Of a stretch of 64,000 nt of DNA, positions 36,995 to 46,771 are shown one piece after another. How positions within the stretch are numbered: position 1 is the first letter of the stretch; each line of letters begins with the position of its first letter. Under the pieces are notes generated by a model. The model did not search any database. It saw nothing but the letters and a program-made list of their open reading frames with translations, and was not told the DNA's origin. The DNA lies in assembly GCF_002165255.2 (NCBI RefSeq), contig NZ_CP028561.1:992001-1056000 (forward strand). The letters are read 5' to 3'. The position numbers and the translations under genes were made by a program. The stretch is from Acinetobacter sp. WCHA45. GTDB lineage: Bacteria; Pseudomonadota; Gammaproteobacteria; Pseudomonadales; Moraxellaceae.

Positions 36995-38324
36995 AGGATG
37001 AGCTTTCCTGTGTGGGTGATTCCGACTCTTGGTTTGGTATGATTTGAGTCACAAGAAGCTGGTCAATTTTATAATGGTCAATATCGACCACTTCAAACTT
37101 AAAACCCGCATATTCTACAGCATCGGCTGGGCGTGGGATTTTGCGTAAACGGTACATAATAAAACCTGCAATGGTTTCATAGTTTTCATTTTCTGGAAAC
37201 TCTTCAATCGCCAGCGCATGTTTCACATCTTCTATTGGCGTGCTGCCATCAATGAACCATGAATGATTATCCCGTTTGATGATCTGCTGTTCTTCCTCCA
37301 TTGGCGTGACCCAGTCGCCCATCACAGTAATCATGATGTCACTGAGGGTAATCACACCCACCACCAGCGCATATTCATTGATCACGACTGCAAATTTTTC
37401 TTTGGTTGAACGGAAACGGTCTAGCAGCTCAGACAGGGTGAGGGTATCAGGAATAATCAGGACGGTACGGATGGTTGATTCATTCAGTTGCAGTAATGAC
37501 TGGTTGTTTAAAATCCGAACCAGAATGTCTTTGGCATCCACATAGCCAATTACCTGATCAATGTGCTCATTACAGACAAGGAATTTTGAATAAGGATATT
37601 CCGCCAGTTTTTGTCGAATACTGTTTTCATTTTCCTTGAGGGTGAAATACACCACGTTCTCACGTGTGGTCATACTGGATGGAACTGTGCGTTCCTCCAG
37701 CTCAAAGACATTTTCAATAAAATGGTGCTCCTGCTTTTGCAGAACGCCTGCCTGTGCGCCTGCATCCATAACTGCGGAAATATCATCAAAGGTGATATTG
37801 TCGTCACGAATGGTATTGACCTTGAACAGGCGAAACAACAGGTTTGCAATTGCATTAATTCCCCAAGCCAACGGTTTACAGACTTTGATGAAGATCTGAA
37901 TGGGTTCAATCACCCTAATCGAAATCTTTTCAGGTGCAATCATCGCCAGACGTTTGGGCATGAGGTCGGCAAATAAAATAAACAGTGAGGTGACCAGAGT
38001 AAAAGAGAGGGCGAAACCAATTGTTTCAAGCCAGGGGCCTGTATAAAACCGTGCAACAAACTCCACAAAATAGGGGCGAAACGCCCCTTCACCTAAAATA
38101 CCGCCTAAAATGGCAATCGCATTTAGACCAATTTGTGAGGCGGCAAAGAAATCGGCAGACTGTTGCTGCAAGTCCAGAACTTTTTGGGCACGGATTTCGC
38201 CCGATTCCGCTAAAATCTTCAGCTTCACCTTTCGCGCGCCCGCAAGGGCAATTTCAGTGAGTGAAAGAAAACCCGCTGCAGAAATCAGCAGCATAATGAC
38301 AATAATATTTTGGAAGAGACTCAC
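36993..38324 (-). CDS. paeA: PaeA (YtfL)-type CNNM/CorC transporter
   Basis: A 443-residue inner-membrane protein: a CNNM (DUF21) domain with about four helices (residues 5-160), paired CBS domains (about 210-330) and a CorC/HlyC C-terminal domain. It resembles E. coli YtfL/PaeA closely over its full length, for example GIVEL-type SLTEIALAGARKVKLKILA, KQEHHFIENVFELEERTVPS, FAVVINEYALVVG and NYETIAGFIMYRLRKIP. PaeA is linked to cadaverine/putrescine export in enterobacteria. The start is GTG at 38324. Lines counted in the middle of the gene reach about 50% G+C, higher than most neighbours. Confidence 0.88.
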   Translation of the reverse strand: MSLFQNIIVIMLLISAAGFLSLTEIALAGARKVKLKILAESGEIRAQKVLDLQQQSADFFAASQIGLNAIAILGGILGEGAFRPYFVEFVARFYTGPWLETIGFALSFTLVTSLFILFADLMPKRLAMIAPEKISIRVIEPIQIFIKVCKPLAWGINAIANLLFRLFKVNTIRDDNITFDDISAVMDAGAQAGVLQKQEHHFIENVFELEERTVPSSMTTRENVVYFTLKENENSIRQKLAEYPYSKFLVCNEHIDQVIGYVDAKDILVRILNNQSLLQLNESTIRTVLIIPDTLTLSELLDRFRSTKEKFAVVINEYALVVGVITLSDIMITVMGDWVTPMEEEQQIIKRDNHSWFIDGSTPIEDVKHALAIEEFPENENYETIAGFIMYRLRKIPRPADAVEYAGFKFEVVDIDHYKIDQLLVTQIIPNQESESPTQESSS

Positions 38325-38464
38325 ACATCACCTGTGGTGCATATTATTATGAATATGTTGTAACATAAAAAACGACTAAGGTAATGAGAACATTACCTCA
38401 GTTGTAACACTAGGGTTCAACAAGCGTACTCGTAGAAAGCCAGACATTGTTACAAAAGAAGATG

Positions 38465-39454
38465 TTAATATTGTGAAAACTGCGTATTATTTAAAAGAAA
38501 TTCGCGATTTTCTTCTTCGATCATTTGGCGTGCTACAAAGAGGATAAGTTGTCTTAACCAACGATGTGCAGGATGATGGTGTAGCAATGGACACCAAGCC
38601 ATTTTAAGTTCAAACTCTGGAATGTAAAATGGTGGGTCTTTAATAAGAAGACGAGGATTTTGTGCTTGCAAACGTGCCATACGTGTTGGCAATGTTGCAA
38701 TCAGATCAACATTTTGCGCTAAAAGTGCAGGCATTTGATAGTGGCGAGTAAACACGGAAATTTTACGACGCTGACCAATTCGTTCCAAAGCTTGGTCAAT
38801 CCAACCAAGTCCTGCTTGTTTATCTGGATTTACGCCAAAGCCAACACCCATACCTGTTTTAGAAACCCAAATATGTTGAGCATCTAAATAGCTTTTAAGG
38901 TTGAGATGGGTTACAGCAGGGTGTTTATCATTTAAAATACAGCTAAAACTATCGCGCCATACCAAAACTTGATGGAAGCTTTGCGGGATTTCATTGAAGC
39001 GGTTAATGGCTAGATCAACTTTGCCTTGCTCCATATCTCGATAAGAGACATCACTTGGAGTTAAGAAGTCCAGTACAACATTTGGCGCTTCAGAGCGAAG
39101 TGCTTTTACAAGACGCGGTACAAGCGTTGCTTCAGCATAATCGGAAGTCATTATGCGAAAAACGCGCGTACTGGTATAAGGTCTAAATTCGGTACGTGGT
39201 TCGAGAATCATCGACAAATCTGATAATGCATCACGAATACGTGGTTGTAATTCGAGTGCACGCTCAGTTGGTGTCATGCCTTCAGAAGAACGAATGAGTA
39301 GAGGGTCGTTAAATAAATTACGTAAGCGACGTAAAATATTACTCATTGCGGGTTGAGTGACACCCAGTTGTTCTGCAGCACGTGTGACATTTTTTTCACG
39401 AAGAAGTACATCAAGATAAATTAATAAATTGAGATCAACCCGCTCCAGATTCAT
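38465..39454 (-). CDS. LysR-family transcriptional regulator
   Basis: A 329-residue regulator. The N-terminal helix-turn-helix is VDLNLLIYLDVLLREKNVTR and GVTQPAMSNILRRLRNLFNDPLLIRSS, wording typical of the NodD/SyrM-like branch. A substrate-binding domain with MTSDYAEATLVPRLV and GKVDLAINRF follows. It is transcribed away from aceA across a 534-base gap, which makes aceA or a distant aromatic/fatty-acid pathway a candidate target, but nothing in the sequence proves it. No ligand can be named. Confidence 0.88.
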   Translation of the reverse strand: MNLERVDLNLLIYLDVLLREKNVTRAAEQLGVTQPAMSNILRRLRNLFNDPLLIRSSEGMTPTERALELQPRIRDALSDLSMILEPRTEFRPYTSTRVFRIMTSDYAEATLVPRLVKALRSEAPNVVLDFLTPSDVSYRDMEQGKVDLAINRFNEIPQSFHQVLVWRDSFSCILNDKHPAVTHLNLKSYLDAQHIWVSKTGMGVGFGVNPDKQAGLGWIDQALERIGQRRKISVFTRHYQMPALLAQNVDLIATLPTRMARLQAQNPRLLIKDPPFYIPEFELKMAWCPLLHHHPAHRWLRQLILFVARQMIEEENREFLLNNTQFSQY

Positions 39455-39880
39455 AAAAAAAATACCGAAAATAAAATTTTTGAATTGTGATGAATTATGA
39501 CATAACTAAAGCCGTTTGTGTAACTTAAAACGAGATAAAAGGTATAGCAAATAGTTGAATGGTTTGGTCTTATTAAATTTGAATAAGCTTATAACAGATT
39601 CATTATCATGAGGAAATGATATTCAATATATAAAACACGATGGCCATTTCTGCATTTATTGGCTTTATTCATTCATATGTTTTGGTATTGGATAGTTGTT
39701 TTAAATGTATAGAAATAATACGAGTTAGATTGTTTAATGAATAATTTATGATGAATTTTATTTTTAAAAATATTTATATATCAAAGTCTTGGTTTATTTT
39801 TTTGAATATTCTATATCGTTTTATCTGTATATTTCATAAATAAATACTGAAAATTAACCAAGAATATTGGATTAATCTGT

Positions 39881-39902
39881 TTGCACAGACTAAGCTGTGC
39901 AA
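39881..39902. promoter_or_regulatory. Inverted repeat upstream of aceA (candidate operator)
   Basis: TTGCACAG-ACTAAG-CTGTGCAA, a perfect 8-base inverted repeat with a 6-base spacer, about 90 bases before the aceA start. A plausible -35/-10 pair (TTGATG, 17 bases, ACTATA) follows at 39907-39935. The symmetry suggests a dimeric regulator site; no T run follows, so it is not a terminator. The rest of the 39455-39988 gap is AT-rich without a gene. Confidence 0.45.
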
Positions 39903-39988
39903 TATGTTGATGAAGTGCTTAAAATCTAGACTATAAAAGCATGGTTTTTTGCGATCATTCGATGCCAATCCCTCTAAAGGAATATATC

Positions 39989-41593
39989 ATGTCTACATAT
40001 TTAACAGCGATTGATGCAATCCGCGAATTAAAAGCAAAATTCGGCGACACTTGGCGCGATATTAGCCCAGAAGATGCTGCTCGTATGCAAATGCAAAACC
40101 GTTTCAAAACTGGTTTAGATATTGCTAAATATACAGCTGCGATTATGCGTCGTGATATGGCTGCTTATGATGCTGACTCTAGCAAATATACTCAATCATT
40201 AGGTTGCTGGCACGGTTTCATCGCTCAACAAAAAATGATTGCGAACAAAAAATACTTCGGTACTACTGAACGTCGCTATATCTACCTTTCTGGTTGGATG
40301 GTTGCTGCACTTCGTTCAGAATTTGGTCCACTTCCTGACCAATCTATGCACGAAAAAACTTCTGTTCCTGCATTAATCGAAGAAATCTATACTTTCTTAC
40401 GTCAAGCTGACGCGAAAGAATTAAACGATTTATTCCGTGCTCTTAAAAAAGCTCAAGAAGCTGGTGACACTGCTAAAGCTGCTGAAATCACTGCTCAAAT
40501 CGATGGCTTCCAAACTCACGTTGTGCCAATTATTGCTGACATCGACGCTGGTTTCGGTAACGAAGAAGCGACTTACTTACTTGCTAAGAAAATGATCGAA
40601 GCTGGTGCTTGTGCGCTTCAAATCGAAAACCAAGTATCTGATGCGAAACAATGTGGTCACCAAGCTGGTAAAGTAACTGTTCCGCACGAAGACTTCATCG
40701 CTAAAATCCATGCATTACGTTATGCATTCTTAGAAATGGGTCTTGACGACGGTATCATCGTTGCACGTACTGACTCTGAAGGCGCTGACTTGACTCAAAA
40801 AATCCCAGTGGTTAAAGAGCCAGGCGACATCGCTTCTCAATACATCAGCTACTTAGACACAACTGAAATCGACATTTCAGAAGCTCAAGAAGACGAAATC
40901 CTGATCAAGCGTGATGGTAAACTTCACCGTCCTAAACGTCTTGCTTCTGGTCTATACCAGTTCCGTGAAGGTACTCAAATTGACCGCGTTGTACTTGACT
41001 GTGTAACTAGCTTACAGAACGGTGCTGACCTTCTTTGGATCGAAACAGCGACGCCTAACGTTGCTGAAATCGCTCACATGGTTAACCGTGTACGTGAAAC
41101 AGTTCCAAATGCTAAGCTTGTTTATAACAACAGCCCATCATTTAACTGGACGTTGAACTTCCGTCAACAAGCTTACGATCGTTGGGTTGCTGAAGGTAAA
41201 GACGTTTCTGCTTACGACCGTGCTAAATTAATGAGCGCTGAGTACGATGCAACTGAATTAGCTGCTGATGCTGATGAGAAAGTACGTACATTCCAAGCAG
41301 ATGCTTCTCGTGAAGCGGGTGTATTCCATCACTTGATCACTCTTCCGACCTACCACACTGCTGCTCTTTCTACTCATGAGCTTGCACAAGGTTACTTCGG
41401 TTCTGAAGGTATGTTGGCTTATGTTGCTGGCGTACAACGTAAAGAAATCCGCGGTGGTATCGCTTGTGTTAAACACCAAGCAATGGCTGGTTCTGACATC
41501 GGTGATGATCACAAAGAAATCTTCTCTGGTGACAATGCTCTTAAAGCGCACGATGATGCTAAAAACACAATGAACCAATTCGCTGCTCACTAA
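39989..41593 (+). CDS. aceA: Isocitrate lyase
   Basis: Glyoxylate-shunt enzyme that splits isocitrate to succinate and glyoxylate, needed for growth on acetate, fatty acids or alkanes. From the ATG at 39989 (AAAGGA upstream) it is 534 residues, matching the long Pseudomonas-type AceA rather than the 434-residue E. coli enzyme. The active-site loop is KQCGHQAGK with Cys222; other motifs are GFGNEEATYLLAKKMIEAGA, IVARTDSEGADL and NNSPSFNWTLNFR. An in-frame upstream start at 39941 has no site. Codon choice is strongly biased, as in a highly expressed gene. aceB/glcB is not adjacent. Confidence 0.96.
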   Translation: MSTYLTAIDAIRELKAKFGDTWRDISPEDAARMQMQNRFKTGLDIAKYTAAIMRRDMAAYDADSSKYTQSLGCWHGFIAQQKMIANKKYFGTTERRYIYLSGWMVAALRSEFGPLPDQSMHEKTSVPALIEEIYTFLRQADAKELNDLFRALKKAQEAGDTAKAAEITAQIDGFQTHVVPIIADIDAGFGNEEATYLLAKKMIEAGACALQIENQVSDAKQCGHQAGKVTVPHEDFIAKIHALRYAFLEMGLDDGIIVARTDSEGADLTQKIPVVKEPGDIASQYISYLDTTEIDISEAQEDEILIKRDGKLHRPKRLASGLYQFREGTQIDRVVLDCVTSLQNGADLLWIETATPNVAEIAHMVNRVRETVPNAKLVYNNSPSFNWTLNFRQQAYDRWVAEGKDVSAYDRAKLMSAEYDATELAADADEKVRTFQADASREAGVFHHLITLPTYHTAALSTHELAQGYFGSEGMLAYVAGVQRKEIRGGIACVKHQAMAGSDIGDDHKEIFSGDNALKAHDDAKNTMNQFAAH

Positions 41594-41607
41594 GCCTCGA
41601 TTGATTC

Positions 41608-41637
41608 AAAAAAACCCTGCTTAAGCAGGGTTTTTTA
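41608..41637 (+). terminator. Terminator of aceA
   Basis: AAAACCCTGC / GCAGGGTTTT stem, T run, 15 bases past the stop. Confidence 0.92.
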
Positions 41638-41647
41638 TTTTAATCAT

Positions 41648-41676
41648 AAAAATGCTCGCAACAGCGAGCATTTAAA
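41648..41676 (-). terminator. Terminator of the NlpE-like gene
   Basis: AAATGCTCGC / GCGAGCATTT stem with T run on the minus strand, about 12 bases past the convergent stop codon. Confidence 0.85.
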
Positions 41677-41687
41677 ATTTAAAAAGA

Positions 41688-42161
41688 TTATTCAGCTTCT
41701 TTTTTGAGTTGATATTTATCAGCCAAATCACCCGTAATTTCTTTACCATCCATATCTAATGCTTTTAAATAACCCTCAGCAACAAAATATTTACGGCTAT
41801 CACCAGCTTTATCTAATTCAATAATAGATGAATTTTTGTTATCGAATTGGAAACTACCCTTGCTTTCAAATCGTTTGCCATCACCCTTACCAAGATACGT
41901 TTCTTTAATCTCATAAGTTTTATCTGAATTAAGTTCTAGTTCGGTTTTAATACCTTCACAATCTGCACAAGGGAGTATGCCTTTATATGTGCCATTCCAA
42001 TCTAATGCATTTTCAGTAGTATGTGCAGTATCAGATACAGTTGCTTCTGATACAGCTTCAGTTGTATTTGGTGTTTGCTCTTCAACTTTTTTATTTTCAG
42101 TTTTACTACAAGCGGCTAATACAAGAGAAGCTAGAGAAATTGCAATAATTGACTTTTTCAT
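41688..42161 (-). CDS. NlpE-like lipoprotein
   Basis: A 157-residue lipoprotein with signal SIIAISLASLVLAAC. A polar, acidic linker of about 35 residues leads to the NlpE N-terminal domain: WNGTYKGILPCADCEGIKTE (with the CxxC characteristic of NlpE), LELNSDKTYEIKETYLGKG and GSFQFDNKNSSIIEL. E. coli NlpE senses outer-membrane lipoprotein and copper stress and triggers the Cpx pathway. This protein has only the first NlpE domain, so whether it signals is unknown. It is monocistronic with its own terminator. Confidence 0.85.
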   Translation of the reverse strand: MKKSIIAISLASLVLAACSKTENKKVEEQTPNTTEAVSEATVSDTAHTTENALDWNGTYKGILPCADCEGIKTELELNSDKTYEIKETYLGKGDGKRFESKGSFQFDNKNSSIIELDKAGDSRKYFVAEGYLKALDMDGKEITGDLADKYQLKKEAE

Positions 42162-42348
42162 TTGGTGTTAAACTCTTTTTTGAAAAATATTGTTATTTAA
42201 ACTATGGGATTTTAAGAAGAAAGGGTAGTGACAGTATGTAAGGGTTATTTAACCTTTGGTAAATCTATAAATGGCAGAATTTAAATTTATTATTTAACCT
42301 ACTTATTGCAAAGTATTAAAATTTTAGAAAAAAGTAAATTTAAAATAT

Positions 42349-42382
42349 AAAAAAGCCTTTATCGTTAGATAAAGGCTTTTTA
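42349..42382 (-). terminator. Terminator of tRNA-Gly
   Basis: AAAAGCCTTTATC / GATAAAGGCTTTT stem of 13 pairs with four-base loop, directly after the tRNA on the minus strand. Confidence 0.92.
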
Positions 42383-42387
42383 AATTT

Positions 42388-42463
<76 letters not shown>

Positions 42464-42525
42464 AATAGGACGCATTATAGAGAGTTTCATCCAACTGTCA
42501 ACTCTCTAAGTTACTGAGTGTTGAA

Positions 42526-43947
42526 TTAATCAGCACGTCGCCAAATTGTGCCTTGGCGAGTATCTTCTAAAACGACACCTTGATCGAGTAAAGACTGACG
42601 AATGCTATCAGCTTTTGTAAAATCTTTAGCTTTTTTTGCATCAACACGTTGTTGAATAAAATCTTCAATTTCTACATCAGAGAGATTAAGCGCTTCTTGA
42701 CCAATATCAGACTTTAAAAAATCTTCAACATCATATTGCACTAGACCAAGAATGTTCGTCAGATAACGTAGCGTTGAATAAAGAACAGTTGCTTGTTCAG
42801 CCTGTTCTTCTTTAACCGCACGATTTAATTCTTTATTGATTTCAAATAGTACTGCGATTGCTTCCGCAGTATTAAAATCATCACGCATTGCACTGTTGAA
42901 GCGTTCAACAAGATCTTGCGCTAAAGTTTCAACTGTTTTTTGACCATAAACTTGCTGATAAGCTTTAAATGAATGATAAAAACGACTTAGTGTGGTCTTT
43001 GCTTCTTTTAATGCAACATCAGAGAAATTGACAGGGCTACGATAATGAGATGAGACAATAAAGTAACGAATCACTTCGGGATGGAATTTTTCCATGACAT
43101 CGCGAATGGTAAAGAAGTTGCCTAAAGATTTAGACATTTTCTCGCCATCAACATTGATAAAACCAACATGCATCCAATAATTGACATATTGTTCACCTGT
43201 TGATGCTTCACTTTGTGCGATTTCATTTTCATGGTGAGGGAACATGAGATCTGAACCACCACCATGAATATCGAAATGATTGCCTAAGCAGCAAGTCGAC
43301 ATTGCAGAGCATTCGATATGCCAACCTGGGCGACCATTGCCCCATGGTGAAGCCCATGCAGGTTCATTTTCTTTGGCATGTTTCCAAAGTACAAAGTCGA
43401 ATGGGTGTTTCTTGTCTACTTCGACATCGACACGTTCTGATGCTCCTGCTTGCATGTCGTCCAATTTACGACCTGATAAGCGACCATATTTATCAAATTT
43501 AGTCACTTCAAAATAGACATCACCATTGGCAGCGGGGTAGGCAGCGCCTTTATCAACCAATGTATTGATCATATTTTGCATTTGATCAATATATTCAGTT
43601 GCTTTTGGTGCCTCGTCTGGTGCTGCACAGCCTAAATTAGCTGCATCTTCATTCATTGCATCAATAAAACGAGCCGTGAGTTGTTGGATGCTTTCGCCAT
43701 TTTCATTGGCACGCGCAATAATTTTGTCATCAATATCCGTGATGTTACGAATATAGCGAACTTTCCAGCCTTGGCTGCGTAAGAAGCGGATGATGTAATC
43801 AAATGCAACCATAACTCGAGCGTGCCCAATATGACAGTAATCATAAACAGTCATACCACAGACATACATGTCGATTTGACCTTCTTGACGTGGGACAAAT
43901 TCAACTTTTTTACGTTGCTCAGAATTATATAGAACAAAAGGTTGCAT
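42526..43947 (-). CDS. cysS: Cysteinyl-tRNA synthetase
   Basis: Class I synthetase that charges tRNA-Cys. The HIGH box is CHIGHARV near residue 38, the KMSKS box EKMSKSLGN, and the zinc site includes the Cys in YVCGMTVYD and WHIECSAMS together with the later HHEN. I use the ATG at 43947 (473 residues); an in-frame TTG at 43959 adds four residues and has a GTAGAGTG stretch just before it, so the exact start is open. Normal length. No partner gene. Confidence 0.97.
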   Translation of the reverse strand: MQPFVLYNSEQRKKVEFVPRQEGQIDMYVCGMTVYDYCHIGHARVMVAFDYIIRFLRSQGWKVRYIRNITDIDDKIIARANENGESIQQLTARFIDAMNEDAANLGCAAPDEAPKATEYIDQMQNMINTLVDKGAAYPAANGDVYFEVTKFDKYGRLSGRKLDDMQAGASERVDVEVDKKHPFDFVLWKHAKENEPAWASPWGNGRPGWHIECSAMSTCCLGNHFDIHGGGSDLMFPHHENEIAQSEASTGEQYVNYWMHVGFINVDGEKMSKSLGNFFTIRDVMEKFHPEVIRYFIVSSHYRSPVNFSDVALKEAKTTLSRFYHSFKAYQQVYGQKTVETLAQDLVERFNSAMRDDFNTAEAIAVLFEINKELNRAVKEEQAEQATVLYSTLRYLTNILGLVQYDVEDFLKSDIGQEALNLSDVEIEDFIQQRVDAKKAKDFTKADSIRQSLLDQGVVLEDTRQGTIWRRAD

Positions 43948-44103
43948 AAGGGTTTTCAAACACTCTACAAAAATCGTGATTCATCATAACGTATGCATTG
44001 TATTTCATAAAGTTATCAGGTGAAAAAAATGGAGGAGTGATTGCCTTTATAAATGCCTATTTTTTAGCAATATCGCATATTATTTTTTTTTACTCTTGAG
44101 TTT

Positions 44104-44514
44104 ATGATGAATAGCAATCTCAGATGTCTCATTCTTGCTTATCAAAGTGCAGTATGTGAGGTTCTAGCTCTTATGCAAGGATCTGGTATAAAGCAACCTA
44201 TTACAAATATTGAATGGGCATGTATGCATATCCCTCAACTTGGTAAATTGATAGGAGGTATTCCATATTTTAAACATGGTTTTGGCAGTAAGGTTAAATT
44301 ACCTAGAGGTGCCGTAGATTTTGATTTTGGAGAGCAGGGGCAGATCAATGGTTTTGATTTATGGAGATTGCTTGATTTTGCTGGTTCAAGATTATTTGAA
44401 TATGGATTTTCTAGCGAAGCTGCTTTAAAGCAATGTTTTGAAGATGAAGTGAAAGCAGGTCGTTTAGTCTATTCAGGGTATATACTTTATTACTTAGTAG
44501 ATTCTAGCAATTAA
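44104..44514 (+). CDS. Hypothetical protein (DUF6896-like?)
   Basis: A 136-residue soluble protein. The core FKHGFGSKVKLPRGAVDFDF, then GEQGQINGFDLWRLLDFAGS resembles the family I know as DUF6896, where a HG.G region precedes IDFDFG and GFD.WRL; this assignment is from memory and uncertain. DUF6896-type proteins are often found as immunity-like singletons, but no toxin gene is next to this one. ATG at 44104 or 44107; the upstream signal ACTCTTGAG is weak. Confidence 0.6.
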   Translation: MMNSNLRCLILAYQSAVCEVLALMQGSGIKQPITNIEWACMHIPQLGKLIGGIPYFKHGFGSKVKLPRGAVDFDFGEQGQINGFDLWRLLDFAGSRLFEYGFSSEAALKQCFEDEVKAGRLVYSGYILYYLVDSSN

Positions 44515-44662
44515 CATAAGTTCAATCTCTCTTCATTTTTGATGAAAACTACTACATTTAGAAACGTGCATATTTTTCAATTATGCTAGAATCAGTATCA
44601 TTCTTTTGATTAAAATCATCTGCCTTCAGGTGGATAGCGTATTATTCTGGGGTCAAAATCAT

Positions 44663-45640
44663 ATGTCACAAGCCATAAATTTTCAAAAAAGCGCATTAGA
44701 GACCCTGCGAATTGAGCAACAAGCCTTAGAAGTTCTTGCAACACAAATTAATGAAAGTTTTGATCGTGCATGTGAAATTCTTTTGCAGTGTAAAGGGCGT
44801 GTTGTTGTGACGGGTATGGGCAAATCAGGTCATATCGGTCGAAAAATGGCAGCGACACTTGCATCAACTGGGACACCATCATTTTTTATGCACCCAGGTG
44901 AAGCGGGGCATGGTGATTTGGGTATGTTGGTTCGAGGTGATGTATTAATCGCGATTTCAAATTCAGGCAAAAGTGATGAAATCATGATGCTCATGCCGTT
45001 AATCAAACATCTAGGTGTACCATTAATTACTATCAGTCGTGATGATAAAGGACCAATGCCACAGAATGCGGATGTTGCACTGACATTAGGTGAGGCGGAT
45101 GAGGCTTGTCCTCTAGGTTTAGCACCAACATCTAGTACGACTGCAACACTTGTTTTAGGCGATGCATTAGCTGTCGCATTGTTGGAAGCGCGTGGTTTTA
45201 CCGCAGATGATTTTGCTCGTTCCCATCCTGCGGGAGCATTAGGTAAACGCTTACTTTTGCATGTAAAACATTTGATGCATACAGGGACTGAATTACCCAA
45301 AGTTAAACCTGATACACCGATGAACAAGGTGTTATATGAAATCTCAGATAAACGTTTGGGTCTTACCACGGTTGTTGATGAGAACGATATTTTATTAGGT
45401 ATTTTTACTGATGGTGATTTACGCCGAATGATTGATCAGCAGCAAGGTTTTGATGTAAATCTCCCAGTTGCTGAAGTTATGACCAAAAATCCACTCACTA
45501 TTTCTCAAGAAGCCCGTGCGGTGGAAGCATTGGAAAAAATGCATGAGAGAAAAATTAATCAATTTGTAGTTGTTGATCATACCAATAAAGTGATTGGTGT
45601 GATTAGTATGCATGACCTTATTCAGGCAGGAGTAAATTAA
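44663..45640 (+). CDS. kdsD: Arabinose-5-phosphate isomerase
   Basis: Converts ribulose-5-phosphate to arabinose-5-phosphate, the precursor of KDO in lipopolysaccharide. 325 residues from the ATG at 44663 (in-frame frame extends upstream to 44606 without a start signal). The SIS domain has GRVVVTGMGKSGHIGRKMAATLASTGT and ISNSGKSDEI; two CBS domains (about 205-325) carry VKHLMHTGTELPKV, TVVDENDILLGIFTDGDLRR and INQFVVVDHTNKVIGV. It is the first gene of a tight block with kdsC three bases after it. Confidence 0.95.
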   Translation: MSQAINFQKSALETLRIEQQALEVLATQINESFDRACEILLQCKGRVVVTGMGKSGHIGRKMAATLASTGTPSFFMHPGEAGHGDLGMLVRGDVLIAISNSGKSDEIMMLMPLIKHLGVPLITISRDDKGPMPQNADVALTLGEADEACPLGLAPTSSTTATLVLGDALAVALLEARGFTADDFARSHPAGALGKRLLLHVKHLMHTGTELPKVKPDTPMNKVLYEISDKRLGLTTVVDENDILLGIFTDGDLRRMIDQQQGFDVNLPVAEVMTKNPLTISQEARAVEALEKMHERKINQFVVVDHTNKVIGVISMHDLIQAGVN

Positions 45641-45643
45641 GCC

Positions 45644-46183
45644 ATGGCATCTTATGCTTTACAAGAACAAGCACGTCATTTACAAGCATTAGTGCTTGAT
45701 GTGGATGGAATCTTAAGCGATGGCTTTGTAACCCTAACAAACTCAGGTGATGAACTGAAATCATTTGATATTCGTGATGGGTTAGGTATGAAATTGGTTC
45801 AACAAGCAGGAATGAAAGTGATTATTATCACTGGACGTAAGAGCAATATTGTTGAAAAAAGAATGACAGATTTAGGTGTTGATCTTATTTTTCAAGGGCG
45901 AGAAGATAAAGGTGTGGCATTACGTGAAGCATGTGCTCAGTTAAATATTTTACCTGAAGATTGTTTATATATGGGCGATGACTGGCCTGATTTATCTGCA
46001 TTTGCGATTGCTGGCATGAGTATTACTGTTCCCAATGGTCATGAGGAAGTTCGTCGTCGTGCAAATTTAGTCACTCAAGCGATGGGTGGGCGTGGCGCAG
46101 TTCGAGAAGTATGCGATATGCTCTTATGTTCAAAAGGCGTTTACCAAGAGCTACTTGCAAAATATTTAGCTGTACCACATTAA
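45644..46183 (+). CDS. kdsC: KDO-8-phosphate phosphatase
   Basis: HAD-family hydrolase of 179 residues that removes phosphate from KDO-8-P. The catalytic DVDGILSDG (nucleophile and general acid Asp) is near residue 19, motif II is IITGRKS, and motif IV is MGDDWPDLSAF. No cap domain is present, as expected for the tetrameric KdsC type. Its ATG lies three bases after the kdsD stop codon. It belongs to the kdsD-kdsC-lptC-lptA-lptB transcript. Confidence 0.95.
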   Translation: MASYALQEQARHLQALVLDVDGILSDGFVTLTNSGDELKSFDIRDGLGMKLVQQAGMKVIIITGRKSNIVEKRMTDLGVDLIFQGREDKGVALREACAQLNILPEDCLYMGDDWPDLSAFAIAGMSITVPNGHEEVRRRANLVTQAMGGRGAVREVCDMLLCSKGVYQELLAKYLAVPH

Positions 46184-46222
46184 TAGTAGCGTGAATTACC
46201 CAAAGGTCAGGTAACTCTGTTT

Positions 46223-46771
46223 ATGGATACCAAGGTTTTATATGTTGTCGCTGTTTTGATTGCTGCTTTAAGTGGTGGCTATTATTATTACAGCGGCAAA
46301 GCAAAAAAGTTGGATGTTGATTCAGCGAAAAATATGACTTATTCAGCGCAGGGTGTTCACTTAACACAGACTGATGAGCAGGGTAATTTATACATTCGGG
46401 CTGAGGTGAAACAGTTGCAGCAAAATATGCAGCAGAAAACATCCCAACTTGATCAATTAAATGCCGTGATGTACAAGCAGGGTAAGGCTGATGCAACGTT
46501 TTATGCAAAACAAGCACAAGCCTATGACGATAATACAAAGATCATATTACAAGGCAATGTCGTTGCAACTAAATTGTCTGATCAGGGGAAAATGGAGTTT
46601 CATACTAATGAACTCACAGGATATCCAAAAACCAGAGAATTAGAGACACAACACTCAGTCACTGTACAAACGCCAAGTTCTGAGTTTGTTAGTCAAGGTC
46701 TAAAGGCAAATTTGAATAATGGTCAATATGAATTCTACAAAATTCGAGGAAAGTATGCGCCAAGCTTTTAA
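46223..46771 (+). CDS. lptC: LPS export protein LptC
   Basis: Bitopic inner-membrane protein of 182 residues that receives LPS from the LptBFG pump. One N-terminal helix (KVLYVVAVLIAALSGGYYYY) is followed by an OstA/LptC-type periplasmic beta-jellyroll with TYSAQGVHLTQTDEQGNLYIRA, KILQGNVVATKLSDQG and TNELTGYPKTRELETQHSV. Its 3' end overlaps lptA by 17 bases. The assignment rests on the fold-like repeats and the strict kdsC-lptC-lptA-lptB order. Confidence 0.93.
   Translation: MDTKVLYVVAVLIAALSGGYYYYSGKAKKLDVDSAKNMTYSAQGVHLTQTDEQGNLYIRAEVKQLQQNMQQKTSQLDQLNAVMYKQGKADATFYAKQAQAYDDNTKIILQGNVVATKLSDQGKMEFHTNELTGYPKTRELETQHSVTVQTPSSEFVSQGLKANLNNGQYEFYKIRGKYAPSF

Noticed and set aside
37611..37976. 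Plus-strand frames opposite paeA
   Set aside because: Antisense shadows of a full-length, well-conserved protein.
44830..45369. 179-codon minus-strand frame opposite kdsD
   Set aside because: kdsD has complete SIS and CBS motifs; the antisense frame has none.
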